Assembly: GCF_018294505.1 (NCBI RefSeq) | Contig: NC_057797.1 | Location: forward strand, 123,075,116-123,139,115 | From: Triticum aestivum | Taxonomy: Eukaryota; Streptophyta; Magnoliopsida; Poales; Poaceae | DNA: 64,000 bases | Direction: 5' to 3' | Shown: positions 57,032 through 64,000 of the stretch, in pieces | How the letters are laid out: each line of letters starts with the position of its first letter | Numbering within the stretch: position 1 is the first letter of the stretch | Position numbers and translations under genes: made by a program | The notes under the pieces: generated by a model | What the model was told of the DNA's origin: nothing | The model's input: only the letters and a program-made list of their open reading frames with translations | Databases searched by the model: none

Positions 57032-59185
57032 TCAAGACATGGCATCACAATCCAGACGCTTGTGTGGAAAGATCCGGTCTTGGTTGTACATGATGCATGA
57101 GTAATAGCTTCGCTGCTGATGGCTCCAAAATCTGTTAGAGGATATTTTGGGCTTTGTGTATGGGTTCTTGGCGCTGTCAAAGAAATTATTGTGCTCTCTG
57201 AAGCTGAGCACGTTGAATGAGTCATGAGTGGTGACAGCACTTGGAAGCTTTGGCAGACGTGGCTTGGGCTTCTGCACTTGAGGCCTATGCTCCACATGGT
57301 AATCATACCGTGGCCCATGAGTAGTGGGTGGAACCAGAATCGGCCATCTGACAGTTACCAATTTGCCATGATTGAACACACGTTCCATGGTGTGTAGCCT
57401 TGGTGGAGGAACGACGCCATCATTGGTGATTGGCGTCGTAGTGGTGTCAGCTTGCACATTGGCTTCAGGCTCCACATTGTCTTCAGCCATGACTGAGTCA
57501 TTGACTTTAGTGGTGTTGTTGGTGGCAACCTCAGGGTTTTCAACCTCCATCTGTTGAACGACTGGAGGGTCGGGCACGATCACATTCTCCTCGAGAATGA
57601 CGGGATCACTTGCTGGGGGTGTGGCTTCTCTTTCTTCTTCTCTTTCTTCTCCTATTTCTTCTTCGGCTGATGCAGTCGGAATGTCTTCAGCAGCCTTGGC
57701 TTCAGACTCAGAGGCAGTCACATAAGGAGTGGCTTCAGGAAACACTTGACGTGCTACTAAGCTAGTGTGTTGCGCTTCTTCTTCTGGGATGCTCGACATG
57801 GAGACCTGTGGCCTGAGGCCCTTGTGAAGCCTGCGGAATGCTGGCGACGCCTTTGGAGAAGGGGTGGTCTGTTCTATGTAGTCTTCATCATCAAGTGCTG
57901 AAGAGGTAACTTGAGCAGGGGGGGTTCATGGTGTCTCGTCTTGAACTGGGGTGTCTTGTTGTTGGCGCTCGGCTCATCAGTCATCTTGAGCAATTGGCGT
58001 CAATGGACGACCAATGCTAATAAGTTCACTGCTCGTTGGAGTAGGCGATGATACCGACTGGGGCTCGAGCTGAGGAAGGACTTCATCATCATGCACATTG
58101 TCTTCATGACCAATGTCTTGAGCTGCGGTGGGGTCAATAGCTGGAACTTCTTCACGTTCTGGAGCCTCTGTGGAAGCAAGCTCATGGATCACAAGGTGAC
58201 GTTCTCGGTTGGTGGAAGTAGGAAAAGCAATAGAGATATGTTCAACTATGAGGGGCTCTGGGGCAGCATCGCGCTCTTTCTTTGAAGACTTTGAAGCCTT
58301 TGTCTTCAATCTCTTCTTGGAGGGAGCATCATCAGAGGTGTTCTTGAGATTCATCTTCCCGGCTTCACCCTCGGCTTGCCGTGTTTTCTTCATTTCTGAA
58401 GCTGCCGAGGGGACCTTTGGCTTTGAGCCAGTCATGCTGACAGGGAAGACAATACTTGGTCGATCCTGCCGTTGAGCTTCAGGTTGGGCTTCAGCAGACT
58501 TCTTCTTTTGCTTGGCAGCCATCCCGGGGTCGATGCCAGGACGCCCAAGAGCCTTTCGCTTCTCAGCTTCATTATGCGCTTGAACACATTTTTGCGCATA
58601 ATACTTCATGCGCTCGCGTGAGCCTTTGGCTTCTTCACGCTTCTTGTGGAATTCAGCCTTGAGATCATGCAACATCTTCTTGAAGATTTGCACATCAGCC
58701 ACACTGAGCTTGGCCATGTGCTTCTTGAAATGTGCCTTCTCATGATCAATCTTGTTCTTGAGCTCAACGATTTTCTGAGCTAAGGCCAATTCGTTTGCAA
58801 TAGCTCCATGAAAAGTGACACTGGTGTCCACTGGCAGCTGCAAGTCATCAATACTGATGCTCTGGTCGTCGAACCACTCATCGATGAAGTTGTTCAAAAT
58901 GATAACATCAAAGAGGGGTAGATCATTGAAGATCTCCGCCTCTTGCTTGCTCTTGATCAACATCTCTAGAGCTTCATCACCAAGATCTTCATCGCTGGAC
59001 AGATCAATGATGTCTTCCTTGTTGCGCAGAACGGCAGCAGGAGTCAAGTCATGCCCAGAAATCTTCTTGGGCTTCTTGGTCTTCTTGGAGACATGAGACA
59101 AGTCTTCTGACCGCACACTAGGTTCAGGAGGTGCAGCCCTCAAGGGCTTCATAGGCGAAGCGGTTGGCGCAGCAGATGGCTTCAA
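57032..59185 (-). pseudogene. Retrotransposon internal frame, N-terminal part, with in-frame stops
   Basis: The segments 57977-59185 (402 codons) and 57032-57799 (255 codons) are in the same frame, separated by a stretch with TGA TGA at 57974-57979 and one further TGA. The first has KKTKKPKKISGHDLTPAAVL, an acidic DLSSDEDLGDEALEML, and a Lys/Glu-rich likely coiled coil (KIVELKNKIDHEKAHFKKHM) with a basic tail. The second is acidic, then ends with FNVLSFREHNNFFDSAKNPY. No enzyme motif is present. The original was probably one long gag-like protein. Confidence 0.6.
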
Positions 59186-59245
59186 AGCTTTTGCCTTCTT
59201 CTTCTTCTGCTTCGGTGGTGCTGGCGCATCTTCAGAGTCTGCGTC

Positions 59246-59753
59246 TGATACGTCTCCGTCGTATCTATAATTTTTGATTGTTCCATGCCAATATTATACA
59301 ACTTTCATATACTTTTGGCAACTTTTTATACTATTTTTGGGACTAACATATTGATCCAGTGCCCAGTGCCAGTTCCTGTTTGTTGCCTGTTTTATGTTTC
59401 GCAGAAACCCCATACCAAACGGAATAAAAACGGATGGAGAATAGTTTTTGCAATATTTGGGAAATATGGGAAGAAGAATCAACGTGAGAAGGTGCCCGAG
59501 GTGGCCATGAGGCAGGAGGGCGTGCCCCTGACCCTCGTGGGTCCCCTGTAAGGCGGTTGCTTCTCTTCTTTGTTCGCAAGAAAGCTAATTTTTGGAAAAA
59601 AAATCTGGGCGAAGGTTTCAATCCAATCGGAGTTACGGATCTACGGATATATAAAAACGATGAAAGGGCACAATCCAGGAGCGTAGAAACAGAGAGAGAC
59701 AAAGAGACAAATCCAATCTCGGAGGGGCTCTCGCCCCTCCCACGCCATGGAGA
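59246..59753 (+). mobile_element. Truncated LTR of a TGATACG-type element
   Basis: TGATACGTCTCCGTCGTATC opens the fragment, inserted into the retrotransposon internal region at CTGCGTC. It continues through GGGACTAACATATTGATCC to CCATGGAGA, where a gypsy LTR begins. It shares its head with the elements at 29255 and 30132. The remainder is presumably beyond the gypsy element, outside the window. Confidence 0.78.
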
Positions 59754-62749
59754 TGTAACATCCCAAAAATCTAAATTTTGGAATGTTATAATAAATAGAT
59801 AGATTTGATTGATTGTTTGATTGATTGACTGAAAGTGAGTGAATTCGAAACTCTTTGAAAGTTAAATGAGAGGGAATAAAATGACTTTCCCAAACTTTCA
59901 TATTTGCTTTCTGATCTCCATGAATTCAAATTCTTTTCAAACACAAAACCCCGGAGAGAAGATGACATGACTTCTTCCATTTATTTAAATGACAAGGGGT
60001 GTTGAAAATATTTGAATTTCATTTGAAAATATTTCCGATTCTGGAACTTTATGTAACTCAATGATTTTCATGAGAGAAGATAAAATGACTTCTTCAAATT
60101 ATATGAAATATGAGTTGGGAGTTTCGAAGATTTAAATTCAAAGTTTTTTTGAATTTATTTTCAATTTGAAGTTATTTGAGTTTTATTCAAATTATTTTTC
60201 TCCAAAAATAAAATATATGGAAATTAGGGTAACATGATTCCCTACAATAGAAACTTGGAGAAAAATTAATTTGAAATCGTTTTGGTATTTTTAAAATGAT
60301 TTTTAGTTGGATTTTACTAGACCAGTAGCACTCTTTGAATTATTAGAATTTGCTTGTACTTTATTTAATGCTAGAAAAATGTTCATGTCGTAGAAAGTCT
60401 TTTTCTGAAAATTTTGATATATAATATGCCTATATAAAGTTTTATTTTATTTTCGTTTTTCAGTTTATTGCATTCTGTTTTTTTAAAAAATAAAAACTGC
60501 GCGCGCGCCTGAAGCTAACTGTAGCCCACGTGCGCATCAAACTACCAGCGGGTGCCCTAATTTTTTTTATCCTATATGGGCCAGGCCCAGCCAGTCTTTT
60601 CAGTTTTTTTTCTTAGGCCGAATTTTCCAAAAAAAAAAACTGCACCGCGCACGCTGTGGCCGGCCGAAGGCCTTTAGGCCAATCGCCTCTTTTCTTCTCT
60701 GTTTCGTATATTGTCGTCTATGTTTAGTCTCACATTGCCTAGCCTTTGACCTCTAAACCTCTTTTTCATCAATAAATATAGACCCATAGAGCCTCCAACA
60801 ATCATCTGATTCGGGTTAAATCAATATTTTAGTTTGACTAGATTCATTTAAGAAAAATATATTTCTCCTCTCCGGCGCGACTTCTAGAAATTTTCTCTTC
60901 TCTCCAAAGTCATCTTTTGTCTGCCTTATAAAGGTATATCTCTTTGTTTTTTTTTCTTCTTATACTTTTGTAGTTTATTTTTTTAGACTAATGCGATAAA
61001 ATAATTAGATTATCAATTAGTCTACGTATTTATACATTAGACCCTAGCTTGTATCTATTTTTTTTTCTTCCGTAAAACAACTTGGCCCTTATTTTTCAAA
61101 TAGCCATAACTTTTTACTCGTTAGTCCAAATCCAACGAAACCAACTCAAACATGTTTTTGAAAAGTTTAAAATTTGAATTAGATCAGATTTGAATTCAAA
61201 CTTCGTTTGATCATAACTTGAGTTTCGTAGCTCCGTTTGAGTTGATTCTTTTTGCAAATCGAAGCTCTTGACCTAAACATTCTAATAAGGCCAAATTCAC
61301 ATAATTTTGGTACTGTTAGAAATTGTTTTATGTTGCAAGAGATATTTGCTTGGTTTTGATGTTTCCAAATCGTCTTCTTCGTTCTTTTTGGTCTTTTGAG
61401 TGATTGCTTACGTGTGGTTACTATTGCTTGCTTACGATAGATTGACCGGAGTGTGACGAGTAGAGCTGTCAAGAGTTTTGAGTGCGAAACATCTTCATCA
61501 ACATTGCAGGCAAGTTCACACTTTGATCATACCTTTTCTACAACCCATGTTTTATTGCATTAGATCAATCCTCTCACATTGCATGATTAGGATCTAATTA
61601 AATTGTGGGATGGGAAGTAGATGAGGTAGTACCTATCACCTGTATTATTATGAAACCTTTGGGAGTTACTTCTACGTTTGCTTATTATGCCATGCTATGC
61701 TAGTAGACGTGGATTGGGTGAGTGATATCCATGACAGATGTGAGTTTATTAATTTTAATGGTTTATCTAAGGTGGCCACTTAAACACACATCTGGGTGGA
61801 TTGAGGCACCTGATGTCTATCAGGACTTGCCTGTTTTATTTTGGACCACCACCCAGGCTCAAAGGGATCATAAGATAATTCATACTAGAAACTTCCGTGT
61901 GCAGCCACATGCTACTATGGGCTCTGGCATAGTTGACTAAGTTGTGCAAACTCTTACTGGGTGGACTAGCAGATGTAGGGGTTGTAGGTGGTACGGTCTA
62001 CCCCACATGTAAGGTGCTAGCGCTTCTGAAAGACTATGTCTCGGTCATCCGTTTCTCAAACACCATGTAGTGCGAGAAAACAAACGGAGGCGATCGAGTC
62101 ATGTGGGGAAAAGTGCGCAAACCTATGCAGAGTGTATAAACTAATCATGATTAGCCGTGTCCCCGGTCATGGACATCTTGAGTATCTAGTTCTTGGATTA
62201 TCCTGTTGATCTCATCACGTTACTTTAAATAAATATTGTTGGGTTTTAATGATGTTACTTAATTGGGATTGAGAATGCTGTCAACCATTCTCAATGTTCA
62301 ACAACCACCATGATAGTTAATTAAAATGTATTCCTTTGCAGTAGGGAAAAATTGGCTTTACGCAAAAACCTTATAACCATAGAGCTTTTCCACCAGCCAA
62401 ATATGCATGTAGTGATAGCCATTATTCATCATTCTCTATGGTGTGAATTTGCCAGTACATTCAATGTACTGACCCGTTTCAGGCTGCAACGTCTCATGTT
62501 GCAGGCTTCTTACGACGAGTGAGTGATACGTTAGGGTTACGATTCTACACTCAACTTTGCATTTGGTGTTGATGGGAATCCACAACCTTGTTGCTTCCGC
62601 TATTTTGGATTGAGGTAATAGTTTTACGTTACTTTATACATGTGATTTACCTCTGTTATAAATCCTTCGAGTACTGTGTGTGTCAGCATACCGATCCAGG
62701 GATGACACTTAAGCACAAAGACTTGATCCATTCGGGTCGGGTCGCTACA
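59754..62749 (+). repeat. 5' LTR of a gypsy-type retrotransposon, 3.0 kb
   Basis: It begins TGTAACATCCCAAAAATC and ends GGGTCGGGTCGCTACA, with TG...CA termini. A primer-binding site follows four bases later. The interior is AT-rich to 61500, with an inverted-type TTTTTTCTTCTT region. No internal gene is seen. The second LTR is outside the window, so the gypsy assignment rests on the long LTR and initiator-Met primer site and is tentative. Confidence 0.75.
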
Positions 62750-62752
62750 AGA

Positions 62753-62765
62753 TGGTATCAGAGCA
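62753..62765 (+). promoter_or_regulatory. Primer-binding site (initiator tRNA-Met)
   Basis: TGGTATCAGAGCA, complementary to the 3' end of plant initiator tRNA-Met, lies just after the LTR end. It sets the element orientation as plus. Confidence 0.88.
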
Positions 62766-64000
62766 CATGTTGACTGTAGGACGTGACCCTAGAAATTGGC
62801 AAGCCCATAGCAAAGATTTTTCTCTACAACTTTCCCTTTCAAAAAGATCTTTTACCCCTCTTCTCTTCCGAGCTTATTCAAAAATTCCCTTTAGTGAGAC
62901 CATACCCCTTTCCCTTTTGACCACTCGAAGATTCGACTGATGAGACCACTCCAAGAAGTACAAGATATTGGGCAACTAAGACCGCCTCGGAATGAGGAGT
63001 ATTTTCCATGCATCTGAATAATGGAAACTACAACGGTTGAAGGCCAAAGACAAGTAGAATTTGAAGGCTCTGAAGAATTCCCAGATTTGTATGACCTAGG
63101 AAGGCTACCCTTATGGAAGTTGGCAGATTATGGAAGATGTCAATACCCGAGAATCAAGGTGTATCAGAGAAAGACTGAAACAAGGAGCATGAGAACTCGA
63201 AATTTTGTCAAAGAAAACCCTAAGGCAGGAGATATCAACTATGGAGAGATAGCTCATGAAAATGACAAGAGAACAACCACGGCTATCCATGAGGTTATCG
63301 CTCGCTTATGCTATTGTCACCGTGCTGAGTTAAGCATGCATATGCATGGAAGGATTAAATGGTAGAAGGCTGATGGAGCACCTATTAGTAAGATGAAGTT
63401 TTAACCTTAGCTAGTGTATCACCAGGATCTGGAGTATTACATCAAGAAGTTAAGATGGAGCCACAAGAAGCCGTATTTGAAAGGAAGCATTTCGTGAAGA
63501 ACTCAGGACCCAAAAGTTGAAAGTAGCCAAGCTAGAGTAGAAAAACCTCGAGATACCGAAGATTCGTCAGGAACGGAAGGACAGTAGTACCATGGTTCAT
63601 GCCAATGTTGAAACCCAGAAGTTTGGAATGCCACTCCAGAAATATTAAAGGACGTCACGAGAAACTTTTTGTCAACAGAGAGGATCTGGCAGAAGAAATT
63701 GAGAAGGACAAGCATGATCGGAAGAAGCCATTGGAGGCATGAACAAGGCTTGAAGAGTTTGGAGACGTTGAAGATTTATTGACCTTTAGAAGACCAAACC
63801 CCTGTTATATACCTACGTTAGATGCGACGTTTGTGAGCTGTCATTTGTTTGATGTTTTTCGACAGCCACAACAAAAATATGTCTTTTCAAAACTTTTGTT
63901 TGTATTGTGTGCATCCCTCTCTATCTCTCTTATCTCACCCCAAACCCATGGACCCAATAGAGGATGAATGGAGATGAGCTTGTATTTTCTGGACCGATGA
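62766..64000 (+). mobile_element. Start of the internal region of the gypsy-type element (cut by the window end)
   Basis: The leader has short frames only. The longest, 63021-63365, begins METTTVEGQRQVEFEGSEEF (114 codons) and may be decayed gag, but no zinc knuckle or pol motif appears before the window ends. Confidence 0.5.

Larger units (their letters stand above)
55200..59245 (-). mobile_element. Internal region of the same retrotransposon (non-autonomous, decayed)
   Basis: It lies between the polypurine tract and the LTR fragment inserted at 59246. It carries long minus-strand frames without protease, integrase or reverse transcriptase motifs, so the element probably relied on a partner. 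Frames are interrupted by stops and shifts. Confidence 0.7.

Noticed and set aside
1..64000. tRNA, rRNA or known microRNA genes
   Set aside because: I saw no clear cloverleaf with A and B boxes, rRNA sequence or recognised microRNA. The B-box-like GTTCAAGACC at 47754 and 47943 (reverse strand) is not backed by a full tRNA fold. A covariance-model scan would be needed to be sure.

Overview
The window is nuclear DNA from a grass of the wheat/barley tribe (Triticeae). The evidence is spliced plant genes with GT-AG introns, GC-rich 5' exons typical of grasses, and dense layers of transposable elements: Stowaway and Tourist-type MITEs, long solo LTRs, and copia, gypsy and non-LTR elements. There is one assembly gap of 262 N (2044-2305). 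No bacterial features or CRISPR arrays are present.

Layout. (1) 2372-7122, plus strand: an 11-exon CDPK-related protein kinase (CRK), 603 residues, with a myristoylation-type N-terminus and a degenerate EF-hand tail. (2) 8.0-10.4 kb: three DNA elements nested inside one another, then a LINE remnant. (3) 11278-16707, plus strand: an 8-exon nuclear-type gene with an acidic repeat region, a SAP domain and a Cys/His-rich domain. Its first intron carries a non-LTR insertion with an 11-bp target duplication. (4) 17.4-25 kb: non-autonomous DNA elements, a long fold-back repeat, and a direct duplication of about 1.5-1.9 kb. (5) 25669-26637, minus strand: an intronless DUF1645 gene. (6) 27.4-35 kb: a LINE broken by a Mutator-type MITE, two nested solo-LTR-like elements with perfect 5-bp target duplications, and an array of near-identical 30-bp palindromic modules. 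(7) 37399-40170, plus strand: a Mutator-like transposase-related gene that has lost one catalytic Asp and carries a frameshift. (8) 40.6-52.3 kb: a duplicated small EF-hand gene. One copy (49491-49751) is intact. The other is split by a 5.3-kb copia element with 112-116 bp LTRs and a 1653-codon open frame. (9) 53.9-64 kb: three LTR retrotransposons inserted into one another and running off the window.

The clearly functional host genes are CRK, the SAP-domain gene, the DUF1645 gene and EF-hand copy B. They are independent single genes and do not form a pathway. Most of the interest lies in the insertion history. Target duplications, nested order and paralogous empty sites allow many events to be ordered. 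The strongest unexplained structure is the array of seven hairpin modules (9-bp arms, 11-12-bp spacer) at 33.9-34.9 kb, which flanks a GTTGCCATG repeat block.
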